In this document: piece by piece, positions 11,701-21,138 of the stretch
Layout of the letters: each line of letters starts with the position of its first letter
Position numbering within the stretch: the first letter of the stretch is position 1
NCBI GenBank assembly: GCA_009663005.1
Contig: VIGQ01001077.1
Span: 37,501 to 72,500, forward strand
Direction of reading: 5' to 3'
Source: Actinidia chinensis
Lineage: Eukaryota > Streptophyta > Magnoliopsida > Ericales > Actinidiaceae
DNA length: 35,000 bases
The notes under the pieces: generated by a model
Databases searched by the model: none
The model's input: only the letters and a program-made list of their open reading frames with translations
What the model was told of the DNA's origin: nothing
Translations under genes and position numbers: made by a program

Positions 11701-14700
11701 TCCATATACTCCACTCCTACAAGGAAAGCTGGTCAAAAATCTCTTTTAAGAAGATTATGAAATGATTTAGCAGTGAATTTCTCCCGTTTAGCTTCCCAAA
11801 CTATTCTGTTTACCATACAGCTATAGCTTGGACCCAAAGGATCTCCAAAATTTCCATATCCTAGTCTTGAACTGCGCTAATAAAGCGAGGCTGATGCACC
11901 AATTCTGTAGTCTCCAAATAGTCTGATGCCCAACATCACATTCTCTTACTACTTCCAATGACAAATTTCGCATGGGAAATAGTCTTTCCAACCTTTCCTA
12001 ATCCCTTCCATAATCCCAGGCCATATGAATCCTTGATCTCCTTAGTCGTCCGCTCTCCTTACTCTTGATTGCCTTCATCCAAAGTCTCCCTCCTTTGAAT
12101 CCCATCACCAATTCATTTGTCCAACTTGGAATCCTATCACCAAATCCATTTGTCCAACGAAGTCTGATTAAAGGTGCAGAGGAGCCAGATACTGTATCCA
12201 CCCTTTGGCATTGGACAACATACCTTATGAGATCCTAGCAAATGATATTTGATTGAGTTTATCACCAAACACACCCCATAAAAGTTCTTTTGTAGTTTCT
12301 CCATTCTGCGGGCCACCAAAACTGGAATGTCGAAGAGGGATATAGAATAAGCGGGCTTGCAAGATTATTCTTGTTTAGAGTGAGATTGGCTCCCATGTAA
12401 ATATACTGCCTTTTCTCGTGGCTAGTATCACTCTCAATGATGTTACCCAAACAGCTGTGGCTTTGAAGCAAGATCCAAAGGCAATCCTAAGTTAGAAGAG
12501 GGAAGTGAACCCACTTTAAACCTAAGCAATTCCTCAGCCTCTGTAAATCATGTGTCTTCTGGAATCATTTTATTTACTCGCATTAATCCTTATATGATCT
12601 CCAAGCAAACCAAAACAAAGCTGAAGAGCTTCAGCTCTTCCTCATAGGTCCGCAAAAATTGTAGTGTTAGCAAAAAACAATGAGATATTCTCTGTTTTTT
12701 TGCCATTGCTCCCTGCCGCAAAGCTCGAATCATCATGCTTAGAGCTTCCATAACAAGGTTGTAGAAGGGAGATAAAGGGCCCTATTGCTTTAGTCCTTTT
12801 GAGCTGGCAAAGCATCTGATTGTACATCAATTGACCAATACAGAGAATCTCACCTTTTAAATGCAAAGACAAAATCCATGATCTCCATCTATCCCAAAAA
12901 CCATCCTCCTCATCAGGTAAAGCAAAAACTCCCAACTCACACGATTATGTATGATTTCTTGAAATTACTTTTATCTTTTTTATTACAAATTTGTGGTGAG
13001 AACATGTTACTTAAAAGTTCATTTGTATGATGATATGATAGTCGATCGAGTCGTATCTAACATTAAAAACTTTGACCTGCTATTATCATGGATATTATGT
13101 TGTTTATGAAAATAAACCGGCCATGTCAAAAAAGAATGACGCCTTATAAGTTGATCAAATCACGAATGACTTGGTAATACTTACAAACGGAGTGTAACAA
13201 CAGTTTTTCACCATGGATGAATATGTTGAAGATTTCACAGTTCTTCGTGACTGTTAATAAAGAAAGAAATTCCTCAAAACTTTATTAGCATATATTTCTA
13301 AATTTTAAAATAATTTCATTATTTGTATGAAATTTGTCAAGGTTAACAATATAACAATGTTGTGCATTTATGAGGTGATGTGCTTTTACTTGGCTGAAGT
13401 TATGGGGATTTAGATTTTGGTTTTATTAAAAAGCCACTTGTGGACAAGCCTCTCTCTTGATAATGGAATTATTACCTCATTGTTTTGGATGGTAAAACAT
13501 TCCACTGGATACTAGGAGGTCCTTAACTAACGTGTAGTACAATGGTTTTGAGATCATTATGACCATTGAAGGTCTGCTAGTAACTGGACAGCTTTATATA
13601 TAAAAATCGCCTTGCTCATTTTTTCCCTTCCCCTATATGAGTGAGTATGTATTGACTTTAACAGTATTTCTCTTTATCTTCTCATTATATATAATACGAA
13701 CTTTTTGAATTTCTTGAATGTCTTGACTGAGTGCATCTTTGGATACTAGTTAGAATATGATGGTCCTTAAATCAGGTTTTTTCGGTTTTGTAGGTGGGAA
13801 TGATGCTTAGGGGTATGGGCTTTGATAATAATACTGCTGTTTATGTTGCGGCGGGAAAAATTTATAAAGCTGAGAAGTATATGGCCCCACTGAAACAAAT
13901 CTTTCCACTTTTGGAAACAAAGGATACACTAGCTTCCCCAGAAGAACTTGCTCCATTCCAGGTATTATGCTGGTATAGGATATTCGATCTTATGCAATTT
14001 GTCTTTTCAATCAGAAAATCAAATATTTGCAATAACTTCTCTGATGTAGGGGCACTCGTCTAGGTTGGCTGCTCTTGATTACACTGTTTGCCTTCACAGT
14101 GGTGTCTTTGTCACGACTCAAGGTGGGAACTTCCCCCACTTCTTGATGGGTCACAGGCGTTACTTATATGGTGGCATGCCAAGACAATCAAACCTGATAA
14201 GAGAAAACTAGCACTATTATTTGATAGCCCCAAGCTCAGGTGATGTTCCGTATAGCTCTGCATTCCAACTAACTTTATGGAGTTCTAATGAACCTTTCTA
14301 TCTGTGGTACCGCGGGACCTCAAGTTTTTAGGACTGATGAACACATCTGCTTTTTTTGTTTGTTTCCCTCCTAGTGTTATTAGTAAATCATTGATGAACT
14401 CTGTTTTGTTGATGTTGTTATGATTATTCGCATTGTGTAGTTTCTTCTATTTTATTCTTGAAGGACATGTTTGGATATTTAGAGGAGGAAAAAGAGAAGG
14501 AAAAGTTAATGGATCGGTTCAGATTTAATCTTTTCCTTTTACAACCCTCCCTAAATCCTTGATCCAAATACAGTCTAAGACTGTATGTTCAACTTCTCGG
14601 TGGGACCGATGTTAAAAACTGGCAGTCAAACAGGATTAGTTGTCACCACTTTGTCAAAAGACACAGTAAGAATACAATATATATGTGTATTTATATTCTT

Positions 14701-17700
14701 TTGAATTTCTGCTGACTTTGTGCTTTTATTGAAGTCTTGCTAACTAAGAAATTATTTTATATGGACTCCAGCATGATCGTTGGGTGCGGGTGGGTGTCTA
14801 TGTGACTGGTTTTGCTCAACCTGATCTGTATCTAAAAGTTGGGTGTGAGTATATGGGAAAATTATACACCTTACCATTACAAATTATGCACACTACATTT
14901 TATACAGTAAAATATTGTAGAATTTCTCATTCTATATGGATAAGCTGAAACTATATTTGGTTTGCTGAAAGAGATCTCTCTCTCCTCTCTCTATCTAGCA
15001 AAAAATCATTTTTTGCTGTCAAATATGAGTTCCTCCCTACTCTTGGTTGGATCTTAGAGGATCTGAAAGTTTGGTGTGGGTATGGTCATATGGGGTTTAG
15101 ACCTAATCACACAGAGCGGGAGCGGGAGAGTGTCGTATGTCAAAAATACCTTGAGAGGGGAGCGCATCCAAAGCTTGTATGCATTTATTATGTATCATCT
15201 ATACAGTTTTAGTTTTCTTAGAAATGCTTTCTCCTTATCCCACATGTCTAAAAGAAAAACAAATAGGCAGCCACTTTTTTATGCAAGACTTCCTAAGTTA
15301 CATTGTCCTACATCGCATGGGAGTGAAAAGCATTAGGAGCTTCAGTTGTATAAATTCTATGGCTCACTGTTAAAAAAATAGTGGCTTACCCACTCCCACA
15401 TCGGGTAGGTGGGGAAACACCAAGGGCATTTAGACGTATAAAGGTCAAGCCTCTTTTGGAGTAGCTTTTCAGTTGCTACGGTGTGCACCTTGTAGCCAAA
15501 AGGATCAACATTAAAAGCGCATGTTTCTGCAGTTGAAATCTATATGTGGCTGAATTCTATTCGCCTGGGCTTGATTTCGTCTGTAATTTGCAAATTTTAT
15601 CCGAATTATTCCAAACTCGCCAATTCGCGAGTTTAGGGTGGGAGCGGCAAGCCTGAATTGTGAATTGTGTGACTGGTTTAGACACATCCAAAAACCTCTC
15701 GCCCTTGGCATGTTATGTTGACTAGGCTGCTAGTTTTGGGGTGGGGTGGGGTGGGGTGGGGTGGGGTGGGGTGGGGTGGGTGAGGGATTAGGAATTAAAG
15801 GAGCCCATGAAACATTGGCATACATTAATACTACTTGTGGTATTATCTTCACCATTTCTTTTTCCCTCAAATCTGATTGCTGGTAAGACTCTTGCACTTG
15901 GGCTGTATAATTTGTCCAACTGACTAGTCGCTAGTAGGGTTTCCCTGATCGCAGAACGATGCAGGAAGAGAACACGATATGGGAACGTGATACACCCCAT
16001 CTTATGGAACTGGTACGGTAGGATTAAGATTATTGGGATTCACTGATTTGGGAAAATTATACGCGAATTGGAACGATTTTTTAGATTGTTTAAATAATCC
16101 TTACACGTAATATGATTGGGAGCATTACAAGACTTATTTTTCCTCAATTTAATTGTAAATTTTAGGCACTTGAATTAATATAAATACCAAAAATATTCAC
16201 TTCAAAGTGTAGAAATATTAAAATATAAAAAATTCACAAGTTTCAAAATTAAACTACTATAGGTAATGTTACAATAATTAAGTACCGATTCTTAAAAAGT
16301 AAAAATAAGAACAAAAGGAAAGCTCATAAAAGAACAGGTGTTCAAAAACAATTATGTTGCCTTCAAAAACTAATAAGGTAAGGTTGCAATAATAAAGTAC
16401 CGATCTTATTTGTTTGTCAGATCACCGAATATAGCGATCTAGTGCGCTAACGATCCTTGATTGGGATCGATGGATCCAGATCGCGGTACGCCACCCAATT
16501 GGCGATCTCTGGTACCCTGCTCGGATCATGTGATTGGAAGTATTTTGGTTAAGGATATATTGTATTGAGTTTATGATAGCGTACTCATTTATTCTAACTA
16601 CCATGCAAGATTACCTGCTTGTGAATGAATCAGTACAGTATATAAACAAAAAATACAGATGATCTGAAATTGGAAGAGTTAGTATTGCAAACTCAACCAT
16701 GGTTGTAACATCTATTTCTCATTGGTTAATTCAATATCTTTTGTCTACCCTTGACAATATACCAAAACTTAGGGTTGTGCTTCAATATGTGAACGTATTT
16801 GTCTAGCCTTTCAAGTCTCTCTCAGTAAACTTCATGCTATGAGGCAAACAATTAGTTACATATCAACAGAACACGACCACTGTCAACTTCATTGATGATG
16901 GGGCTTTTGTCTCTTCTTAATTGATCTTTCGTGAGACTTTTGGATATGATTCGATATGTATAAGTTGTATCCTTGAGGGACTGTGGAATCGACTTGTAAG
17001 CTGCATAAGTTGTATAAGTTGTAAGCTGCTTCATGAGGGGGCAGTGTTGAAATAGATGAGTGAATGATGACATTTTCTATGGTATCGTCTGAATTCTTCA
17101 GATATTATGGCCTATGGCTTCTAGCCTTTTTAGTAATTGGAAAGTGAGATTTTATGTTTCATGGTGAGGTTGCTGGCAGTTCAGTCAGCCCCTAAATTCA
17201 ATTTGAGCATTCCTGTAATTCCTGCAACTAGTTTCTTTACAAATCAAAGTCATTAACTGCATCTATGGACGCAATATATTTTCAGGGATGGTTTTGTTTC
17301 CCCTACAGTTCTAGATGCCTTCTTAACTTTTTCCTTAATGTACATTGTAATGGAATATCTTCATTAATTGCTTAACTGAATTTGTGTTTCCATTGAAGTA
17401 AACTTTGATCATGGACACTGGACTTCATGATTTATATTTTTGTTCTCTTTTTTCACCATGCATCTTCAGTCGGATTTGACTTGTGTATTTACGTTAGACA
17501 TGATATATGCTCCCAGTTGGACAAGTAATGTCATTTTGAGTTACCATATTTCATCTTGTTTAATGTAGTGTAATAAATTGAGACATGAAATGCGTTGTTT
17601 AGACACCCTTTTTATTGATTGTACTTGCCGGGAAATCTAACTAACAGCATCATAGTTTTGGCTATATATACCTATGAATGCCAAAAGGGAATAAATGACA

Positions 17701-18031
17701 ACTCGAAGTGATTTCAGGGGTGATCCAATACTCTGGGGGGCCTGAGGCGAAATCTCAAATTTTTTCTTTTTGAAATGTTAAATTGTAATCCATAATGTAT
17801 CTGGTCTTCAGTTGTAGGCACTGTATGGAAGAAAACTTCACTAATTCTTTTTTATTATATGTTTCACAGGTGGGAGAACATTAAGCACCATTGCAGGACA
17901 TGCTTCGTCACAGTGATATAAAGGGAAATGAGTTGAGAAAGCCCAGTGGCTCGCTCTACACGTATCCAATGCCTGATTGCATGTGTAAGCAGCATTCAGA
18001 TGTTGGAAATGAGGATGGTAACGCGGGATGA
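5582..18031 (+). CDS. GDP-fucose O-fucosyltransferase-like protein (plant DUF246/PF10250 family), 5'-partial, six exons, three frameshifts
   Basis: The family comprises Golgi type II glycosyltransferases that use GDP-fucose or related donors on protein or cell-wall glycans. Exons are 5582-5778, 7645-7849, 7952-8119, 13794-13961, 14050-14239 and 17870-18031, all with GT-AG introns. In order they encode [18 protein letters not shown], the acceptor-side segment ending HLRFEE (sugar-nucleotide-binding Arg motif), [36 protein letters not shown], the [14 protein letters not shown] motif, and a C-terminus ending near [12 protein letters not shown]. All are hallmarks of this family. The N-terminal anchor and the expected NGGLNQ-R segment are not found, so the 5' part lies before this window or is lost. 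Exon lengths show three 1-base losses, near 5722, 14174 and 17890. This is either sequence error or a young pseudogene. Introns of 1.9, 5.7 and 3.6 kb are filled with transposon relics. Family assignment is very secure; the exact member and its acceptor are not determinable. Confidence 0.93.
6302..6762 (-). mobile_element. TRIM retroelement with 70-80 bp LTRs (intron A/B of the transferase gene)
   Basis: Read on the minus strand, a 5' LTR (6683-6762) starts TGTTGAGAATAATA and ends TTTCA. Two bases later comes TGGTATCAGAG (6670-6680 complement), the primer-binding site for initiator-Met tRNA. At the other end a purine-rich GAGGGGGCA tract (about 6372-6380) directly precedes the 3' LTR (6302-6371), which shares GAGAATAATA, TAATAGCTTAAG and the TTTCA end. 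No coding region lies between. This is the diagnostic layout of a terminal-repeat retrotransposon in miniature. Clear target duplications are not visible. Confidence 0.88.
6844..7046. mobile_element. Stowaway-type MITE
   Basis: The left end TACTCCCTCTGTCCCATTTG and the right end, complement of TGAGATGGATGGAGTA, form the classic Stowaway terminal inverted repeats (CTCCCTCYGTCCCA). TA dinucleotides lie at 6844-6845 and 7045-7046 as the target duplication. The element is 203 bp with no coding region, mobilised in trans by Tc1/mariner transposases. It sits 80 bases from the TRIM in the same intron. Confidence 0.93.
7645..7849 (+). CDS. O-fucosyltransferase-like exon B, HLRFEE motif
   Basis: The acceptor is TTGCAG and the donor is GAG|GTGGTA. 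The exon is open throughout and encodes [20 protein letters not shown], a [10 protein letters not shown] block and, at 7832-7849, HLRFEE. That motif holds the conserved arginine which contacts the GDP-sugar in this fold. The length of 205 (1 + 68 codons) fits the phases of both neighbouring exons, so this exon carries no indel. Confidence 0.94.
7952..8119 (+). CDS. O-fucosyltransferase-like exon C
   Basis: The exon is flanked by TAAAG and GAG|GTATGT. Fifty-six intact codons encode [20 protein letters not shown], then an Arg-rich [18 protein letters not shown] stretch and KCPLTPLE. The DM(L/V)AFSxC element directly follows HLRFEE across a 102-base intron, as in plant family members. No frameshift is seen. 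Confidence 0.94.
8460..9560. repeat. Probable decayed transposon-derived sequence in the large intron
   Basis: The stretch has a GC content and texture unlike the flanking AT-rich intron. It has a G-rich start (AAGGGGGTGGGTGGGGG), a GTGGAAACCCCAAGGCTAACC segment and many short CT-rich blocks. Plant retrotransposon-flanking repeats often look like this, but I find no protein domain, LTR pair or primer site, so the class is open. Confidence 0.35.
9642..9673 (+). repeat. 16-bp perfect tandem duplication
   Basis: TGCTTTAATTATACAA is repeated head to tail at 9642-9657 and 9658-9673, directly after a poly-A run. Confidence 0.9.
10630..10785 (-). mobile_element. tRNA-derived SINE relic
   Basis: Read on the minus strand, an A-box-like GCGTTGGTGCAATC is followed about 35 bases on by a B-box-like AGGTCCAAGTAT. 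Then come GAGAACAGCCACTTG, GAGGTTAGG and CTTCCCCTCCCAGCACCC, which parallel the body and tail of plant Au-like SINEs (ACAGCC, GGTAAGG, ACCCTTCCCAGACCC). The boundaries are approximate, and the exact family should be confirmed by alignment. Confidence 0.72.
10960..12955 (-). mobile_element. 5'-truncated, decayed L1-type LINE (ORF2 reverse transcriptase)
   Basis: Minus-strand translation, with many shifts and stops, gives the plant L1 series in order. [11 protein letters not shown] lies near 12930, then VRFSVLVN, and GPLSPF with [16 protein letters not shown] near 12740. Next come [11 protein letters not shown] (12645-12680), [12 protein letters not shown] near 12490, [20 protein letters not shown] near 12310 and [10 protein letters not shown] near 12210. 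A zf-RVT-like [20 protein letters not shown] follows near 11710, then WVMPDAVV near 11140 and WKKRNKRTL near 11030. The catalytic FADD reads FANT, so it is dead. The 5' end stops in the RT fingers near 12955. It lies in the large intron, antisense to the host gene. Confidence 0.92.
11502..11600 (-). mobile_element. TRIM LTR plus primer-binding-site fragment, nested in the LINE
   Basis: The minus-strand primer-binding site TAGTATCAGAAC (11502-11513 complement, 10 of 12 to consensus) abuts an LTR-like segment from 11514. That segment contains CATCAATTGTCC and GTGCCCGACAATGAATA, which resemble the LTR at 1846-1922. A second LTR is not evident, although TRIM-like CACACGTGTG sequence at about 11377 may be its remnant. 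It interrupts the LINE between its zf-RVT-like and C-terminal parts. Confidence 0.55.
13794..13961 (+). CDS. O-fucosyltransferase-like exon D
   Basis: The acceptor is TTTTGTAG and the donor is CAG|GTATTA. Fifty-six intact codons encode [20 protein letters not shown], a [15 protein letters not shown] block and an [17 protein letters not shown] end. This is the conserved region of plant DUF246 proteins that runs up to the [10 protein letters not shown] segment. It is separated from exon C by a 5.7 kb transposon-filled intron. Confidence 0.94.
14050..14239 (+). CDS. O-fucosyltransferase-like exon [15 protein letters not shown] motif, one frameshift
   Basis: The exon follows an 88-base intron. 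It opens with [20 protein letters not shown] and continues to [20 protein letters not shown], a conserved donor-site motif. At about 14174 one base is missing inside the GGH codons. Read as it stands, the frame meets a TAG within 40 bases. Shifted by one, the expected [18 protein letters not shown] continues to the donor AG|GTGATG. The length is 190, whereas the exon phases call for 191. Confidence 0.92.
14462..14576. mobile_element. Small palindromic MITE-like element
   Basis: AGGACATGTTTGGATATTTAG with GAGG at the left pairs imperfectly with CCTCCCTAAATCC and CCAAATACAGTCT at the right. Inner arms GGAAAAGTTAA and TTAATCTTTTCC also pair. Almost the whole ~115 bases is therefore one imperfect hairpin. 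No clean target duplication is seen. Confidence 0.6.
15305..15444 (+). promoter_or_regulatory. Two tandem USE-TATA modules (snRNA-promoter-like or LTR-derived)
   Basis: GTCCTACATCGC (15305-15316) is followed 32 bases on by TATAAATT (15349). TCCCACATCGG (15394-15404) is followed 32 bases on by TATAAAGG (15437). RTCCCACATCG plus a TATA box at this spacing is the plant Pol II snRNA promoter layout. It also appears in LTRs of some plant TRIMs. No U1-U6 snRNA sequence follows either module, so a repeat-derived promoter is likelier. Confidence 0.5.
15737..15780 (+). repeat. (GGGGT)n array, G-quadruplex-capable
   Basis: About nine GGGGT units run without interruption on the coding strand of the transferase intron. 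Four or more G4 runs with one-base loops meet the usual quadruplex pattern. Confidence 0.95.
16261..16409 (+). repeat. Diverged 33-bp direct repeats
   Basis: AGGTAATGTTACAATAATTA with AGTACCGATT (16261) recurs as AGGTAAGGTTGCAATAATAA with AGTACCGATC (16377), about 116 bases apart. The repeats lie next to a GATC-rich island. Transposon origin is possible but unproven. Confidence 0.7.
17870..18031 (+). CDS. O-fucosyltransferase-like terminal exon F with stop
   Basis: The acceptor CACAG precedes G-TGG-GAG-AAC, which completes the split codon from exon E (the RWEN region). After one missing base near 17890 the frame reads [20 protein letters not shown], then [14 protein letters not shown], and ends at TGA 18029-18031. 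The C-terminal tyrosine/proline/cysteine block is typical of this subfamily. The length after the split codon is one base short of a whole number of codons. Confidence 0.9.
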
Positions 18032-18923
18032 CTTGCATGAAAATTGGAATATTTATAACTGTAATTATGTGAGTAGCTTTTAAACGAGCAAAATCCATTC
18101 TTTCCATTTGCATCAAGGGGTCTTATTCTTTTCAACTCGTTTAGGTTGTAGTACGATACTCGAAATTCATTGTATATTACTTAGTGGCTTACCTATGCGA
18201 GATCAAATTCTTTGACGTTTGTAAATACGCTCTCTCCCTCTCGCAACAAGTTATTCTATATGTTCCTCTTTACAGGAATGAAATTCAACTTGGATTTCAT
18301 CTAGTGTTTGCTTTGATATTGTCCACTATTACATCATTCATAACTTGAACTTACGTAAGGTGAGGGTTTGTTAAATTTCATTTTTTTCGTTTACAAAAAA
18401 GAGAAGTATGTTTTCATTTAATTATAGCAGCACGAGGGAGGCGTATGGAGGGTAGCTAGAGAGGGGTTATTTGCGAGAGGTGGGTGCTGTCAGGTGTCGC
18501 GGAAGGGGTTGCAGGCAGAGATTAGAAACAACTTTTTTGGTTTTTTTGAAAACTTGACATTGTTACCATTTTTTTGGAAACGGAAACAGTTACCATTGTT
18601 CGGCTTTCAACTATTAAATAAGTGTAAGTTATCATGTTCTACACCCAAAAAAAAAAATTATCATTACGTGATTGATCAGAGGTACCACTTATAAATGCCA
18701 CATGGTATCCCTGAAATGTAGCATATATTTTGTTATCAGCTTCTGATTTTACAAACAAAAAAAAAGAGGGGAATAAATGTCATCAAACAGGAAAAGTACG
18801 AATTCTAATTGTTTCTTTAATTGATTATATGAAAAAATCTTCTAAAAAAAAAGAGAAAATGAAAAGGATGAGAAGTTTGTGATGCCTGTACTCTCTCTCT
18901 CACTAAAAAGTTTGAATGTATAG

Positions 18924-19039
18924 TTTATGGATCGTCAAAACAATTCTGTTTTGAGTTCCAATCAGAATCATTTATGAATCGTCAAAACAATTCTGTTTTG
19001 AGTTCCAATCAGAATCATTTATGAATCGTCAAAACAATT
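18924..19039 (+). repeat. 47-bp tandem repeat, about 2.5 copies
   Basis: Units at 18924-18970 and 18971-19017 differ by one base. A partial third runs from 19018 to 19039. Each holds ATCGTCAAAACAATTCTG and TTGAGTTCCAATCAGAATCA. Confidence 0.95.
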
Positions 19040-19230
19040 GCATATTGACTAAAGAATCAGAATTGATTTGGCTGATAAAAACAAAATATGATCAAAGGAA
19101 GGAAACATTAATTTCTAGAGAGAACTTTAAAAAACATTAATTGGGGAGAAGTAATAACATCGTGAACATGCACTTTTGAAATTTAAAGATTAAAAATATG
19201 AAGAAAAAAAAAAAACAATCAGAAAAATTA

Positions 19231-19249
19231 CCCCCCCCCCCCCCCCCCC
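19231..19249 (+). repeat. Poly-C run of 19
   Basis: An uninterrupted C tract preceded by A-rich sequence. The following 150 bases (GGGACCTTTTTTCC, TTTTGGCCC, TTTGGTCCTAAAC) look like dispersed repeat sequence. The run length is likely unreliable. Confidence 0.9.
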
Positions 19250-19937
19250 TAAATGTGGGACCTTTTTTCCATTTTGGCCCTTAAAGAAAATATTCTCCCG
19301 CTTTGGGCTTTGGTCCTAAACTATATCACTTTCCAATTTGGTCTAATTAGTGTGAATCACTCACATTTATTAGAAAAAGGCCACAGGGGAACCCAACCTT
19401 GCCAACCTTAACTCAAAAGACTCTTAAACAGTCCCGTTCATGGCGTTTTGATGATAAAAAAACAAAGGAAAAACAAAAACAATAAACAAGGACCAATTAG
19501 TATCGTTAGGGCATCCAAAAAGTTCGTATAAAGTCACTTTTGGCTAATTTAGCCAATGAAAGTTTTTTAAAATATTTTACATAAGAAAGCTAAATAGTCT
19601 ACAAAAATAAATGTATTACAGTGCCTCTTCAAATGTGATTAGTTACTATTTGTTTTATAAATCAAAAATTAATTTTGTTTCCCCCCTATATTTTTACTAA
19701 AATATTTTTTTAGATCATTTCACTTCTAATTGTATTAACTTTTTAAACTCGTTCATTTCATCTGTATACTATTCAATTAAAAATATAAAGTGAAACACTA
19801 TCACGTTTAAAAAAATAACATCGTTTGAATAATGAATGTTTAAAAATATGACTATTTTTTTAAAAATAATCCTTTAAAAAATATCACCGTTAGAATAATG
19901 TGGCCATTTAAAAAATATGGTGATTGAAAAAGTACGG

Positions 19938-20154
19938 GTGAAGACCAATACTGTAAAAAAAAAATTATGTAATCGGATACAAAACGATATTCATTCAATA
20001 TTATTTTATAACTTAATAAATAAGTGTGACACTCATAATTATACTAATTTATCTTAATATAAATTAATATTGATCAATCATTAATTTATATCTGATCAAC
20101 GTGATTTTTATATTATTAAATATCTCAATGAAGTCCACAACATAAACGGTTTAG
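19938..20154 (+). repeat. AT-rich inverted-repeat element, copy 1 (left of MYB)
   Basis: It contains GTGAAGACCAATACTGTAAA, ATTTATCTTAATATAAATTA, ATATTGATCAATCATTAATT and TATCTGATCAACGTGATTTT, ending ACGGTTTAG. Its own subterminal arms (about 19947-19980 and 20089-20119) are inverted repeats of each other, which suggests a MITE. A diverged copy in opposite orientation lies at 23525-23742. Confidence 0.75.
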
Positions 20155-20365
20155 ATCATTAAATGAAACTCCGCATAACACAAGCCCCAAATCCTGGACG
20201 CACATGTGCAATCTAAATTGGACTTAGATAAACCTTGTCCTTAATATTATGTTGTACGGTACCCAGCACAAGAATCTTGTTCTTGTTCTCAATAGCATGA
20301 TTTCAACATTTCTTCTTGTTTATTTTAGCTTAGGTCAATTATCTCATGTTCTTGCCATGCCTAAA

Positions 20366-20400
20366 AAGAAAGAAAGATAGAAAGAAAGAAAGAAAGAAAA
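20366..20400 (+). repeat. (GAAA)n microsatellite
   Basis: A run of GAAA units with one GATA interruption, about 1 kb upstream of the MYB gene. Confidence 0.9.
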
Positions 20401-20612
20401 GAGGTTTAAATACAGATGAAATGGCTAATTAGAGCAGCTCCCTTGCCATATTCAAAAATTGGCAAAGGGTAATAAAAAATAGAATTCCAATAATTAAGTA
20501 AATCTCTTGTCAAAATTGTTAAGTTGCCCATATTTGAATTTAAAATAATTTTGATTTAACAGTCTATATAATGAGTAATGATGTCAAAATGGTATCGCAC
20601 CAACAAGACAAT

Positions 20613-20838
20613 GGCTCCGTTTGGCACAGTTTTTTCTAGTTTTTTTTCTGATTTTTTGGCTTAAAATAAGTAAAAACGCCAATCAGAGTTGACTTTTTTG
20701 CTTTTCTGATTTTACTTTTTTGTTTAATTTTAGCAAAGTAAAGTACAAAAGCAAAAAAAGTCACAAAATTCTTAGCCCTTTTAATAGAAAGTTTAAAAAA
20801 AACTTGACTTTAGATATTATCAAAAAAAAACGGAGCCA
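20613..20838. mobile_element. MITE with GGCTCCGTTTGG termini upstream of the MYB gene
   Basis: The left end GGCTCCGTTTGG (20613) and the right end AAACGGAGCC (to 20838) are inverted repeats, and AAT directly flanks both ends. The interior is AT-rich and noncoding. The termini resemble plant PIF/Harbinger (Tourist) or hAT MITEs; the 3-base AAT flank leans to the former. It lies about 590 bases upstream of the MYB start codon. Confidence 0.75.
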
Positions 20839-21019
20839 ATATTACCATATTTTAGAATTTTGGCACAGTACATAGTTAACAAAAAAATAAAAAAGAAAAG
20901 GAAAGGAAATAAAAAGCTCAAGAATTTGAAGGAAGGGGCAGACGGAATCACCCGCCAACCCACAAGGATAGAGAGAGAAGATACCCGAAGCCATGCCATG
21001 GGATGCCATGGGATGGGGA

Positions 21020-21026
21020 TATAAAT
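21020..21026 (+). promoter_or_regulatory. Probable TATA box of the MYB gene
   Basis: TATAAAT lies about 400 bases upstream of the MYB start codon, in a local GC-richer stretch. It would place transcription start near 21050-21055, with a ~370-base leader that contains the GA tract and several CT-rich patches. The position is reasonable for plant MYB genes, but no transcript evidence is available. Confidence 0.5.
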
Positions 21027-21076
21027 TCGAGGACCGATTTTACCGCTTTTTGATGTTCCAACCACTGTCCAATTTG

Positions 21077-21078
<2 letters not shown>

Positions 21079-21109
<31 letters not shown>
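21079..21109 (+). repeat. (GA)n microsatellite in the MYB 5' leader or promoter
   Basis: About 15 GA units in a row, between the probable TATA box and the ATG. GA tracts of this kind in plant promoters and leaders are bound by BBR/BPC (GAGA-binding) factors. The tract is also likely to be length-polymorphic. Confidence 0.9.
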
Positions 21110-21111
<2 letters not shown>

Positions 21112-21138
21112 TACACACATACATACACACCAAAGTGG

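Noticed and set aside
15376..15500. snRNA gene downstream of the USE-TATA modules
   Set aside because: The downstream sequence does not match U1, U2, U3, U4, U5 or U6 starts.
19947..20119. True terminal inverted repeats for the paired AT-rich repeat
   Set aside because: The arms are subterminal: similarity between the two copies extends beyond them on both sides, so I left the element class open.
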